A stretch of DNA of 64,000 bases from Kalmusia sp. IMI 367209 (taxonomy: Eukaryota; Ascomycota; Dothideomycetes; Pleosporales; Didymosphaeriaceae): the NCBI GenBank assembly GCA_027946365.1, contig JAPEUQ010000012.1, positions 496,001 to 560,000 on the forward strand. Reading direction: 5' to 3'. Positions within the stretch are counted from its first letter, which is position 1. Each line of letters opens with the position of its first letter. Below, in pieces: positions 22,858-34,968 of this stretch. A model generated the notes under the pieces. That model saw only the letters and a program-made list of their open reading frames with translations, was not told the DNA's origin and made no database searches. Both the position numbers and the translations under genes were made by a program.

Positions 22858-24740
22858 AGTGGTCGATGGAGATGGTACGACTCGACTAGGAAGATAAATG
22901 TAGAAGACTCCTGAAGGGCAGCGCTTGTGTAATATGCGCTGCTCTGGGGGAAGGAATGCTTGCGTTGGGCTCTCGTAGGAGACCGATGCACTTAAAGATG
23001 GTACTTATAACCGCCAGATCGTACCACGAAGGACATTTTAGGCACCGATGTTCACGACCGCAACACCGCCCTTCATACTGCACTTCTGCGCACATCCTAC
23101 GTCTGGCCCCAGTAAGCGTCCACCAACGCTCCACAACTCCAGGCGGCAGCGTGGCGTCCTTTCCTGGATCGGCACATCCTTTTTCTTAGTATTACCTGAT
23201 ATGGTTACCAGAGCGTGTGCACAAATGCACCACCTTGATTGTAATTCGATGAATTTAGGTGCTCTGAGACGTTGTGTTAACGCTGAGAGGCAGAACTGCG
23301 CCACACCAACCAATCGGAAGGATGTGGCTGTGTGGGGTCATCGCGCTAGGAAATTGATTTGAGCTTTATAACTGTCTCTTATTCGTCCAGGGACTGACTT
23401 GATGCTGAGAATGTGGGGGAAGGTGTCTTGCGGGGTGGCAATGTTAAGGGCGGTGTCAATCCTACGGGAGCTTAACTGACTCGAGAGAGCAAGTACAAAA
23501 TTGCACTATGTAGAGTGTATCAACTCTGCCGAAGCAGTTTAGTATCCCTGCTGCTATCTGAATCGATCTATACATCTTCCTTAAGCTGACAGGTTCAGTG
23601 CTGTAGATGACGCCAATGATCATGACGAAAGGCTCTATCTTTTGAGCTTGAAGCTCTTTGGCCTCCTCGCACTTTCTAAAGGCTTTCAGTTCGGTGGCGT
23701 TGGAAGAATATTCTTACCGGTACACTGCGGAAGCAGGGTCTGAGGAGAGATTGTAAAATGAGTTGTACTAGGATGCGTAGCGCTGATGAGGAGTGATGCC
23801 GCGATTCTCCGCTGCTCATCAACAAGCGAGTTTGGTGATGGAGATGGCGAGCTTTACGAGCACGGTGTAAGACACCTAGGCTGTAGTTGCCACTGATTAA
23901 AGATATTGTGACGGTGGTGCGAAAATGCGGCGAACAGATTGGAAATGATCACTTCTCAACTCACACATTGTATCATGCCGCGAAATAAAACAACCGTGGA
24001 CTTACTACACCCACCAACCACTAAAGACATCATTCCCCAAAGCCGGTGCATCTTTCGGTCTCTGTAATCTTATATCTATTGTTTTATGCGTCGCAATTGC
24101 GGTCATGTTATTGTTGTACAATTGCTAGTATGGAAAAGGTTAGACGTAATGTTTCATCGAATGACGTATCCACTAGAATCGGTCTCTAATAACTGAAACA
24201 TCGCCGTCTCCACTACCTCGCACGCGCCAACGGCGCATTTATTTTCGCCTGCTCACATGGAAACATTTCGCCAGGGCCTGTTCAGAAAATGCCACCAAGC
24301 ACAAAGTCTCATTCTGGGCACGCGGGTGAATGTCCTTCCAGAAGCATAACAATCGACATACCCTTCTCCCCGAATCGACATCGTGCATGCATCTGTACCC
24401 CGTAGTTGCAGGGGTAGAGCCCTGGTCTAGTGCACAGTTAGGTGTTTAACACGGGAAATTTATTCCCCACCTGCGGCACTTATACGAGCTCTGTCCATCG
24501 TCAACTCCAAACACCCGGTGGAAACATGCAGAGCAGAAGGGCCGATGCCCGGTCATTCGCGGAACAACATGCCACAAAGTGCCAAGCGTAGTTCGGACGG
24601 ACACTATCTGAGTTTAAAAAATATAGGAGACAGAGTATAAGTTGCTGGGTCTTGTCAAGCTTTTCTATAGCCTATCCAGGTCATTCACTCTCTAAGATAC
24701 TTTCGGTCCACTCTCTTCCACCCGGCAATAAGTCAGCACA
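22858..24740. promoter_or_regulatory. Long divergent intergenic region upstream of AAA gene and GH12 glucanase
   Basis: About 1.9 kb with no supported gene. It separates two divergent start codons, so it may carry an extended GH12 promoter. On its strands are several SYGGRG (CreA-type) hexamers, for example GTGGGG read on the minus strand at 24465-24470, but the motif is short and expected by chance. I saw no clear GGCTAR (XlnR-type) element. Confidence 0.4.
24613..24626 (+). promoter_or_regulatory. TATA-like element of the GH12 gene
   Basis: The run TTTAAAAAATATAG lies about 115 bp upstream of the GH12 start codon, a normal distance for a fungal TATA box and leader. A second weaker candidate, GTATAAG, is near 24635. 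This is inferred from position and sequence only. Confidence 0.4.
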
Positions 24741-25551
24741 ATGAAGTTCACTTCCACTCTCGTGTCTATGGTGTTGGCCGCCTCGAGCGCCTTCGCTGCA
24801 CCTGCCGAGCCATCCCGTACCATCGAAAAGCGGGACACGACCATCTCCTGCAGTTCTTGGGGCTCCCTGCAGACTGGTGGCTACACCATCTACCACAACA
24901 ACTGGGGAGCGTCTGCTGCCACTTCCGGCTCGCAATGCACATACTTCAAGTCGCTGAGCGGTAGCTCGGTTGCCTGGTCCACCTCCTGGACCTGGGCAGG
25001 CGGCCCCTACAACGTCAAGTCCTACTCCAACGTAGCTCTCGAGAATGTCAACAAGAAGCTGTCCGCCGTTTCTTCCATTCCTTCCGTATGGAAGTGGTCG
25101 TAAGTGATGTTCGCAGCGTAACCCAACCAATAAAATTGACCCATTCTGTAGGCAAACTGGCAGCAACAACATCAACAACGTTGCCTACGACCTTTGGCTC
25201 TCCCCTAGCTCGGGTGGCTCCAACGAGTACGAGATCATGATCTGGCTCGCCGCCTACGGTGGCGCCGGACCCATCTCGTCCACCGGCAGCCCCATCGCCA
25301 CCGTCACCATCGGTGGCGCCAGCTACAAGGTGTACTACGGCCTGAACGGCAGCACCAAGGTTTACTCTTTCGTCGCCTCCAGCACCAACAGCAACTACAA
25401 CGGCGACCTCAACCTCTTCTTCAAGTACCTCACCAGCAGCCAGGGTGTTCCGTCCAGCTACTACATCACCTCCCTCCAGGCCGGCACTGAGCCCTTCACT
25501 GGGTCCAACGTTGTCCTCACCACCTCTGCGTACAGCATCTCTGTCAAATAA
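24741..25551 (+). CDS. Secreted GH12 endo-beta-1,4-glucanase / xyloglucanase
   Basis: Exons 24741-25099 and 25152-25551 flank a 52-bp intron and give 252 residues. A signal peptide (about 1-20, ending AFAA) is followed by a short propeptide ending in KR at 30-31, a Kex2-type site. The body matches family GH12: [45 protein letters not shown], then [14 protein letters not shown] with the probable nucleophile Glu147, VYSFVAS, and [10 protein letters not shown] with the probable acid/base Glu233. Length is normal. GH12 enzymes cut cellulose or xyloglucan in plant cell walls; sequence alone does not tell which. In plant-associated fungi some members are also sensed by the host. The gene suggests a plant-degrading lifestyle. 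Confidence 0.93.
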
Positions 25552-26119
25552 GCGGCTTGCACATAGTGGTCCTTCTTTGTAAATATTGCCTATAGCCTCC
25601 TTGCATAAATTTTTCACTCAACTACTAGTACTGAAGCCAATGAAAAAAACATGGTTCATCAAATGTGATGATCTGTATTGTTCGCCCAGAAGAGTGAAAA
25701 TGCTCAGCGTTAAACATGTTTAATTCCAATGTCATCAGCCTTCTGATCAATCTAAAATAAGACATCTTTTCAACATGGACACGACATTGTTAGCAAATAT
25801 AGATCTTTCAATACAGGTCAGATCGACTTTCCCGGTATATCCCATTCTTGCCCATTGTAGATATGTCCATTACAGACGGGTGCGATCTTCCAAACACAAA
25901 AGACGAAACCAAACAGATTCTTAGCACTAATGAACGTTGGAGTGATCGTTGCATTGTCTAATGGTATATAACGATGACTAATGATACATAAAAGAGAATT
26001 TTGAAAATAAAACCCCCACACTCATGAACAGAGAAATGTATGTACGAAAAAGCCCAATCAATAAAGTACAAAACTCGCAGCACCTTGCGACATAAACAAG
26101 GCTACTATATGCCCTCAGC
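25552..26119. other. Convergent 3' intergenic region, GH12/MFS
   Basis: This 568-bp AT-rich stretch lies between two converging stop codons. I see no gene in it. Confidence 0.45.
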
Positions 26120-27838
26120 CTAAACTTGCATATTATGCATGGGCGCTCCTTCATACGCAGAGCCCTCCATTGCCATCATATCACCGCGAAGAGGCATATG
26201 GCTGTGGATGCTCGGGCTCCTGGTGTACGGGCTGCGCGCACGAAGAGCAGGCCCCCATTTGTAGAGCACGACCGGGACAGCGAGACAAGGAACCGAGATG
26301 AAGCCGAGGATGCTGAGCGCCCAGTTTCCGCCCAAGTTCATGAAAGCTGGGATGATGACGAGCGGGATGATTCCGGCGGTGGCAATTCGCACGCATGCGG
26401 CGGCCGTGAGGGCAGAAAGTGTGCCGGCAGGCGGATACGCGTCGAAGAGGTACGTGACGAGCGAGAGCTACGATTCTGTTAGCTGAAAGCGGGTGAGAGA
26501 GAAAGGTGGCGGTACTCACCAGCACAGACATGCTTCCCCAGATGAAGACGGCTGTTCCGAAGATGGGACTCAGGTAGTGGATCTTCGGGTCAGCAGTCCA
26601 CCCGATCCAAAACAGTGACGCGGTGATCATGACTCCTCCGTACATGGCGGGGATGAGGCGCTTCTCAATCGCCATGGTCGACTTGCATGACCTGTAGATC
26701 GCTTGCTCGATGGCAATGGTGCACAAAGCTGCGAGGATGGAGCCACCAATCGCTCCAATGAACGCCAGACCGACGCGTTGCGGACTGAAGCCGTATACTG
26801 AGCTGAGAACGACAGGGACGGTGATGAAGAATTGGAAGGCGGCGCCCCAGTTTAGCGCAAGTGTGAAGGCTACCATTGCGACGATGGGTTCAAGTGCGAG
26901 CTGCTTGAGAGGGTTGACGACCGTTATAGTAGCCATCTGCGCGAGAGTGATGCCGCTTTCCGCTGGAGGCTGATGAGGGGGTGCAAGACCTCTTGCTTTG
27001 TTTCGTCGGCGGGGGATTTCGCGACCGTAGGTTTCTGGCATGCCGACGCCGAAGGCGAAAGTGACGAGAGCAAGTATGGTGACTGTCCATTCAGCCCATT
27101 GCCAGCCTCCAGCTTGGACGACGAAGTTTCCGACAACAGGGCCTAGACGTGGGCTGTCAGCTTCGGGTTCTCCCTTAAACATTGCGATACGTACCAGCCG
27201 CGGTTCCGATGTAAGCCGAAATAGCGAGGAATGCGTAATAAGTGTTGGTGGTCTCAGCAGACCAGATATCAGCGAAGGTACCTTCGATCAGAACCAAGCA
27301 CGGTCCGCCGAACAGTCCAGCGAAGAATCGACACACGGCAAGACTAGCGAATGAGTTGGAGAGAGCAGCGCCGAGATGGAAGAGACCGCAGCAAGCGATG
27401 CTAAAGAGATATATGATAGATCGACCATGACGCTCAGATAGATGTGGGGTGTAGATTGGGGCAAAAAAGATGCCGAACAGGTAAAGCGAGAAGCCTGAAA
27501 TGGCTTGTGTCATGGTAACGTCGAATCTCTCAATAATTTGAGGAATTGCGGAGGAATAAATGGTCAGTCCAAAAGCTCTGTGCAACGTTAGATGCGTTTT
27601 TGATGAGACATGAGTAGAGGAGCACTCACACTGTGAAGGACATTGCCCAAGCTACTGCAGAGGCGAAAAGCTTGCGATGCGTCGGCCAATTCATGGGATT
27701 GTCCGGATCTTCGGGAGAAAGAGTGTGCGAGACCATATTCGCAGGATCGTGGTGCATCTTTTGCATGTCGATACTTCCTCCCGTAGTCTTGGGCATCATC
27801 GGAACGTCTTCGGCATGTTGCTCGGTGTGGTGATCCAT
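26120..27838 (-). CDS. MFS transporter, drug/H+ antiporter (DHA1) type
   Basis: Four exons (27630-27838, 27195-27577, 26520-27142, 26120-26467) close in phase and give 520 residues. The N-terminal tail has the DPDNPMNWPTHRK signature of fungal 12-TM DHA1 carriers. SERHGRSIIYL stands at the motif A position between TM2 and TM3, CRFFAGLFGGPCLVL and AGPVVGNFVVQAGGWQW cover TM4-TM5 with an antiporter-like GPVVGN motif, and hydrophobic segments fill the rest. The intron after SAYIGTAA falls within the antiporter motif. I chose the Met at 27838, since the upstream in-frame Met would add an atypical hydrophobic leader. Substrate is unknown; relatives export azoles, polyamines or secondary metabolites. 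No biosynthetic core gene lies nearby. Confidence 0.88.
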
Positions 27839-29581
27839 ATTCAGAGGCTCGAGTACTGAAGCACACAGGGAGAATTGTAAGATAAGAACGAGGAATAATG
27901 CTTTAGAGGCTGTTGAGTCGCCGGAGTGTGGATTGTGCAAGAAGAAGATCCGATGAAGCTATATACTCCAGACGGAGATCTAGGACCTCCTGCCGGAGGA
28001 CCATGATTAGGCTCAGAATTGGAATCAGCATGAAGCCACGAAAATACGCGAGCTGAGTGGAGAGGAGGACGGCGAGATGGACGAGGCTCAGATTAGAGAA
28101 GCAACACTTGCAAAGCTGGACGTGACAAATTTCGCTACAGACGTAGGGAGAGATTAGAAAGATTCTGTAGTGAGATCTTGGCCGAGTTCGGTCTAGCGGA
28201 CGTTCAGAGAGGAAATTTGGTTATGGAATCAAACCTCGTATCGCGTTGGGGGCGATGCCGTGTACATGGGCAGCCAAGCCACCCCCAGTGCAATGATGAC
28301 CCGAGTAGAACTATACTTCAGCCTTGCTTGTACATGATTCCACGATACTGCGATGACCGATACGAATTCCTATCGTGGGTATGTCCAGTGCGAGTCTGCA
28401 TCTGCTGCTACCACGTAGCTGAGATGTTGCGTGCTAATCTACTTTCGGCAAGGGGTTTGGCGCACCACCATAAATTCCTTGGACCCCACTTGAGGGCTGT
28501 ACATGGACTGCATTTGGCATATTTTGGATTGCAGTAGTGGGAAGTAAGTGTGTCTAGCTTAGTTTTGCCCCTTACACAGATATTCATACCACCAACGAAG
28601 CACAACCCTCGGCACGCCACTCCAACAGCAGGATAAGTCCATAGGCTCGTACTTTTAGACAACACAGCTAGCAGGTGCATACCCGAGCACTCTAAGCATC
28701 GTTTATCAATAATTCATGGAGCAGTAGTGAAATCGGTTTTAGAGCCTATAAGCAGCGCATCGCTCTCTTCTCGAGTTCATTTGAGTCTCAAAATAACGAG
28801 TGAGCGTGGAAAAATATCCATGTCTAAAGGAAAGTATTTAAATTGAAAAGCAAGCGCGAATTCGTTTCAAAACGATGAAATCTTCATCACAATACCCAAA
28901 TGTTCTCGAGAGACGACATGATCTTTGCCATCAAAGGTTCTCATGCCTGCAAAGTGGCCCCAGGACGAAGAACAGACTATGGTGTTTGTCCGGGTCTAGA
29001 GGCGCAGAGCAACGCATACGCAAGCGCCACTGCACTTTAGTCCGGGCAGAGGGATTTGCGAGTGTGAACAAGGTGCGGGTTTCGAAGGGAGGTATTTATA
29101 TTCAAAAGCGAGCTGACGGTGATTTGCGAGATGATGATGCTCCTCATTAACATGTGCTGAGGGCACGAAAAACGTAACATAATGTGTAATGTTCCAGGTT
29201 TTAGACTACCTTGCTTAAGATTGTACATGGAATGGCTTGCGGCATGAAAGGTTTCATGACTGTACGCAAAGGTCGCGCAGATAGTATATGTTTGGGCGTG
29301 CGCAGGAGCTTTAGAAAGAGGGGTAGAGGGCGGAAGACATAAGATCGTGGACTTGTCTTTTAGAGCTCAGAGCAACAGAACATCCATAGGTCAACTGCGG
29401 ATTTCAATTCCCAAAAGGAAGGAGAGTGTACGTGTAAAGAAGTTGACATACTCAAAAGTAAGTATTTATACTTCATCAAAACTTAAATCCCAGGAGTAGT
29501 TTGAAAAAAAAGTCGTGAATGTCATGAATCAGCTTCACATCGCCACTATCGCCCTTTTGACCACGTGAGCCACACCTACAC
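27839..29581. other. Intergenic region upstream of the MFS gene
   Basis: About 1.7 kb without a supported gene. Open frames are up to about 120 codons but lack a recognisable domain or splice partners. The segment next to 27838 is the MFS promoter; the other end is the 3' flank of the SprT gene. Confidence 0.4.
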
Positions 29582-31780
29582 TCACAGCTTCAATCCTTCA
29601 AGCACAGCCCCCACCTCATCGACCTCTTTTTGCACCTCTCTCGTCTTCGCCGCTTTCATCTCCCTATACTCCCTCGCAACAGCCTCCATGACCTTCCCCA
29701 TCTGCGTGTCCTCCCCTCTTGCCGCCATATCCTTCTTCACCCTCGCAAAGTTATCCTTCACAAAGACTTGATACTCGCCCTTCTCCCTCTTCCCATCCTT
29801 GCCCACTGCCCCTCCCCTCGGTACCGGCTTCGTTTGCAACAATCTCCCCTTACACCTCCCACACGAATGTTTGATGGGGTCAATACTCTTACTGTGCCGC
29901 TTGAACTCGCACCCGCAGACAACACATTCCCAGATGTACTTGTAGTCGATCTTATACGAATGTTTCGTCGTGACTTCGACGCCCACATTCCGGAACGCAC
30001 GTGTGACCTTCGCGCCCCAAGACTTGAACTCCGCGCCGTGCGGGTTGTTCCGCACTTCGCTGATCATGAAGGTAGCCAGATGGCAGTACTCGTGCGCGAG
30101 GACATTGTACAAGCGCTCAGAGTCATCGATGACTTTCTCGGCGAGCTCGATGGAGCAGTGGTGCCGGATCTCGGTGCGCGTGTCGGATGGGAGGGGGCCA
30201 GTACGGATGCGGATTTGCTCGCGGCGCCAATTGGCACGACCAGCAGTTGTTTTGAGTGTTTTGGACCAGATGAGCTTTATGCCGCCTGTTGCACTGGAGA
30301 GCTCGATCACGCGGCCATTTGTGATGGTCTTGTCTAACTCGGAGAGGAAGGCCTCTGCCATGGCGTGCTTGCGGGCTGCGAAGTCTTTGCGCTGGGCACG
30401 GAGGTCTGCCACAGTTGGGGAAGAGTCATCTACCGACGCTTTTTTTGTGGGCGATCGGGTCTTCGTCTTGCGCGGTGAAGCTGTGGGCGAAGGAAAGGAG
30501 TCGCTTTCATCGTCGGAAATGGAGATCGTGTTCATTTGCTTGTCAAGCTGCTTGAATAGATTCTGTTTCCGGGGCGAAAGAAGTGGCTTCGCAGGTGAGT
30601 GTTTGTCATTGTGATCATTGACAATCTCGGGATCCCAGAAAGCGTCAATACTGGGTCGTAGATGTGATGCATTTGGTATGCGAGCGTTCTTCTTTGAAGG
30701 AGAGACAAGCTTTGAGGGGCTGGGCGGCTGGGGAGGCGTGCTAGGCCGTGAGATAGGTGGAGCTTTCCGAGGTGAGCGTTGCTTCGTCGGTGTTGGAGAA
30801 CTAGGAATGCTTAGTAAAAGTACTGTATGGATAGAGCTAGCTTCTTACTAGATCAATATGTCATCTCCATCACTAGAAGCTTTACTGCTTGGGCGTGATG
30901 AAGCGGCGAACGACGCAGTGCGTGCTCGTATAGGTGGTGGAAGCGCAAAGGATGATGAATTGTCTGGGGCTGCTGTTAGGTCGATGACATCTTGCGCCCA
31001 GATTGAGATCGTTTTGTGGCCCTTTTGAAACGGAGGTCTTGCGGACGTGAGAGGCGGCGGCATCATCGTTGTCGGAGGTTTACAGTCAGGCTTGACCAAA
31101 AGTGCTTGCGTATTCCGAGGCTCGAAGGCTTCCTTATAGTCCTCTTCTTCGGAATCCGACACGACGCGACGAGCTCGAGGCTGCCGCCGGCGACTCTTCG
31201 TATCAACCACCGGCTCCTCATCTTCGTCCTCATCATTCCCCACGTCCACGTCCATCATGTTTTCCTTAGCTTCTTCCTCTTGGAAGCCCTCTTCATCGCC
31301 ACATATTATAGTCTTCTCCACATCATTCTCGTCCACCACGGTCTCTTCCACCTCCACTGCCTTTACAATATCTAACCTGCCCTTCGCCGCACCCTTCTTC
31401 CTCGCCAAGCTCTTGGCCAAAGTCTTCGAATACAAATAATTCGAGGCATTCCCGTTCTCTCCCAACGGCCTCCTCGTTCTCCGATCTGTATCCGGCGTCG
31501 CCGCCAAGCTTCGCAAACTCTCGTTGCTTGGTCTATGCACCAAACTTGCATTGCTCCCAATAGGCCGCAGCACACGCTGTTTCCTAACTGGCGACAGGCT
31601 TGCAGGCACTTTTGGGACAAGGAATGAGTCTTCGGAGTCCTGTGATGAGGTGTATCGTAGTTCGCGGGTGGAGGGCGACTCGTGCAAGGTCTTGCGCGGG
31701 CTGCTGCGCATGCCTCTCGCGGAGGTTGGTGGTATGAATATGGGCTGCTCTGCCGGGTTGGGCTTTCGGAGGCGCGCCAT
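29582..31780 (-). CDS. GCNA-like SprT metalloprotease (disordered region, SprT, zinc ribbon, HMG-like)
   Basis: Exons 30849-31780 and 29582-30800 are joined by a 48-bp intron (GTAAGA..TTCCTAG-type acceptor CCTAG, branch TACTAAG) to give 716 residues. The first 400 or so residues are disordered and charged, with acidic patches and a DVIDLTA stretch near residue 265 that resembles a SUMO-interacting motif. The SprT-like domain follows, with the zinc-binding active site HEYCH (547-551). A zinc ribbon with CVVCGCEF and CGRCKG comes next, then a C-terminal segment (YQVFVKDNFARVKKDMAAR to EYREMKA) that looks like an HMG box. This order matches GCNA/ACRC proteins, which act on DNA-protein crosslinks. 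Fungal members are uncharacterised to my knowledge. The intron junction gives DDILIYSPTPTK, a natural reading. Confidence 0.87.
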
Positions 31781-32306
31781 GGTGTATTGTGGTAAAAATG
31801 TCAAAGTCACGTACGCAATTCGTCTGAAGATGGTGGTGGTGGAACACGATTGTTTGGATTCATGTAAGTGCGTTGGTGGGGCAACGAGGGTCCACGGGTA
31901 GCGCGGTGTCACGTGGCCAACGGCTTCCGAGATCCTGTCGGATGGCGTCCTAACCCAGCGTACACGCAAAAATCGATTGTACGAAGCCAAGCTCAAATCA
32001 TAGAAACACAAAAAATGTAAACATTTTGTAGAGGTAATGCCGGAAATCGATTGAGAAATAGCATGCTAAACACCATAAAAAGTACAATCCAGACAGACCT
32101 TGTCCAATCCGTATGATATCAAAAGTTCAGCCATCAGCGCATTGCGTGGTCGTCCTGACCGTCCCCAATCGCAATCCAAATTCCCTCCTCCCCAGACGTC
32201 GTGACTTCATCCATTCCCATCGGCAGTGTGTCCGGGCGTTTATCGCCTGCATATGTACATCCCCAGAATTGCATTGTTATGTCCAATATATCTTGTCGCA
32301 ACGCAT
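31781..32306. promoter_or_regulatory. Intergenic, aconitase 3' end and SprT gene promoter
   Basis: This 526-bp gap lies between two minus-strand genes. I see no gene in it. Confidence 0.4.
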
Positions 32307-34968
32307 TTAGTTTGCCTTCTTAGCCATGGTGTTGAGCGCACTGCCGTTCTTGAACCATTCGATCTGGCCCTGGTTGAAGGTGTGCGACAATGGGATGGTG
32401 AAATCCTTGCCACCGTCGGCAGGGTGGACAGTGAGAGTGATGGGCTTGCCGGGGGCGAGCTCGGTCGCGGCAATGTCGACCTTGTCGTTGGGACCGATCT
32501 TCTCGTAATCGGCGGGGTCGCTGAAGGTTAGCGGAAGCATACCCTGCTTCTTCAAGTTGGTCTCGTGCTGTGCAAAGTCAGTAAGAAGTCGTGTTTTGCA
32601 CTTTGAGGGCTACTTACGATACGAGCGAACGATCGGGTGATGACGGCGATACCTCCCAAGTGCCTAGGCTCGAGAGCAGCGTGCTCACGGGAGCTACCCT
32701 CGCCGTAGTTCCAGTCACCAACAACGACCCAACTGATGCCGTTCTTCTTGTATTCGCGGGCGGTAGCTGGGACAGCATCGTACTCGCCGGTGTAGATGTT
32801 CTTGATCTTGTTGGCCTCGCCGTTCTCTGCACTGATGGCACCGATAAGCATGTTGTTGGAAATGTTGTCAAGATGCCCGCGGTACTTCAACCAGGGACCA
32901 GCCATGGAAATGTGGTCAGTGGTGGTCTTGCCGACAGTCTTGATCAGAATGGGCGCATCCTTGATGTCCTTGCCATCCCAAGCAGTAAATGGCTCGAGGA
33001 GCTGGAGACGGTCGGAAGTAGGTGAGACGGCAACCGAGACAGAGGCGCGATCCTCGGGAGGAGCCTGGTAGGTGTCCTGTCCGGGGTCGTAGCCTCGAGT
33101 GGGCAGACCGTTGCCGGTAGGTTCCTTCAGCTTAAACTCCTTTCCGTCCTTGTCCTTGAGAGTGTCCGTGAGCGGGTTGAAGTTCAAGGTACCAGCGATG
33201 GACATGGCAACGACGAGATCGGGGGAGGTAACGAAGGAGTGGGTGGCGGGGTTGGCGTCATTTCGGCCAGTGAAGTTACGGTTGTATGACGAGATGATTG
33301 AGTTGGGCTCGCCCTTCTTCACGTCCTTACGGTCCCATTGACCTATTTGCACATGTTAGTAATGGAAAATAATGTCAAGTTATCCCAGGGGGCATTGAAG
33401 GATCGGCTGTACGGAGTTCGATGAAGGATATGCTGAAGATGGATATACTCACCAATGCAGGGGCCGCAGGCGTTGGCAAGGACCATACCGCCGAACTCCT
33501 CGAAAGTCTTGAGCTGACCGTCACGCTCGATAGTGGCGCGAATCTGCTCAGAACCGGGGGTGACGGTGAAGAGAGACTTGGACTTGATGCCGTGCGCCAT
33601 GGCGTCCTCGGCAATCGATGCGGCACGCGACATGTCCTCGTATGAGGAGTTTGTGCATGAGCCGATAAGGCCGACCTTGAGCTCCTCGGGCCACTTGTTC
33701 GCCTTGACAGCCTCCTTGAACTTGCTAATCGGGGTAGCAAGATCGGGTGTGAAGGGACCGTTGATGTGCGGCTCAAGCTCGTCAAGGTTGATCTCGATGA
33801 GCTCATCGTACTGGGCGCCCTCATCCTCGCGGAGCTCAGCAGCGTACTCGCGGGAGAAGTCACCAATGGCAGAACGCTTGGTCGCAGCGAGGTAGTCGTA
33901 CATGCGGTCGTTGAAGGGGAATAGAGAGGTAGTGGCACCAATTTCAGCACTTGAGGCATTCGTCAGCGATGGATTACAACATGAATGGTTCTGATATCGC
34001 CTTACCCCATGTTGCAGATTGTAGCCATACCCGTGCAGGACAGGCTTTCCGTGCCAGGACCATGGTATTCGACAATGTAACCGGTTCCTCCCTTGACGGT
34101 GAGGATACCAGCGACCTTGAGAATGATATCTGGCGTTTGAGTTAGCTTGTGAAGCCCGATTCGACTTTTGACTATCCATGCACCAAAGTTCGGAGAACTC
34201 CGGCACTATGGAAAAGCTCGGATACGACTTACCCTTAGGAGCAGTCCAGCCAGACAGTTTACCCGTCAGCTTGACACCGAGGACCTTGGGAGCCTTCAAT
34301 TCCCAAGGAAGACCAGCCATGACATCGACGGCATCAGCACCTCCGACACCGATAGCAGCCATACCCAGACCACCAGCGTTGGGTGTATGTGAGTCGGTAC
34401 CGATGAGCAGAGCACCGGGGAAGGCGTAGTTCTCGAGAACGATCTGGTGGATGATACCAGAGCCGGGCTTCCAGAAACCAATGTTGTATTTTGCGCAAGA
34501 TGTGGACAAGAAGTCGTAGACTTCCCTGTTGATGTCATTGGCGCGAGCCAAATCCTTTGCGCCGCCAATCTGAGCCTCGATAAGATGGTCGCAGTGCACA
34601 GTCGTCGGGGTAGCCACGGAGGGCATACCGGCGGACATGAACTGCAGAATGGCCATCTGGGCGGTGGCATCCTGGCAAGCTACGCGGTCGGGGCGGAGCT
34701 TCAGGTAGCTCGAGCCACGCTCAATCTCCTGGTTGTGCGGGTCGTCCAGATGCGAGTAGAGGATCTTCTCGGCGAAGGTCAGTGGGCGATTGAGGCGCTT
34801 ACGCACTATGCCCAGGTTCTCGCTCATCTTCTGGTAGTTGATGTAGTGGCCCTTCTCCCAGTTGGTCATCTCGACCTTGCGGGAGAGCGGCGCATCGCTG
34901 ACGGTCGCCAATTGCCTCCGTTGGACAAGGCTCTGGCCGACACGGCCAAGCCTCGCGAACTTCTGCAT
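32307..34968 (-). CDS. ACO1: Aconitate hydratase, mitochondrial (aconitase)
   Basis: Five exons (34233-34968, 34006-34129, 33453-33949, 32618-33342, 32307-32567) give 780 residues, the normal length. The start [20 protein letters not shown] is a positively charged mitochondrial presequence. The enzyme isomerises citrate to isocitrate in the TCA cycle using a [4Fe-4S] cluster; its three ligands are visible as the Cys of [14 protein letters not shown] and the two of [10 protein letters not shown]. Other hallmarks are [63 protein letters not shown] and the swivel-domain [21 protein letters not shown]. The start is divergent from BUD20 over 745 bp, which holds a CBC:HapX-like element. Confidence 0.97.

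Noticed and set aside
24390..24460. tRNA-like segment (GTAGTTGCAGGGGTAGAGCC...)
   Set aside because: It has no consistent cloverleaf, acceptor stem or B box.
28178..28537. 119-codon plus-strand frame upstream of the MFS gene
   Set aside because: Cys/His-rich random-looking sequence without a domain or splice partners.
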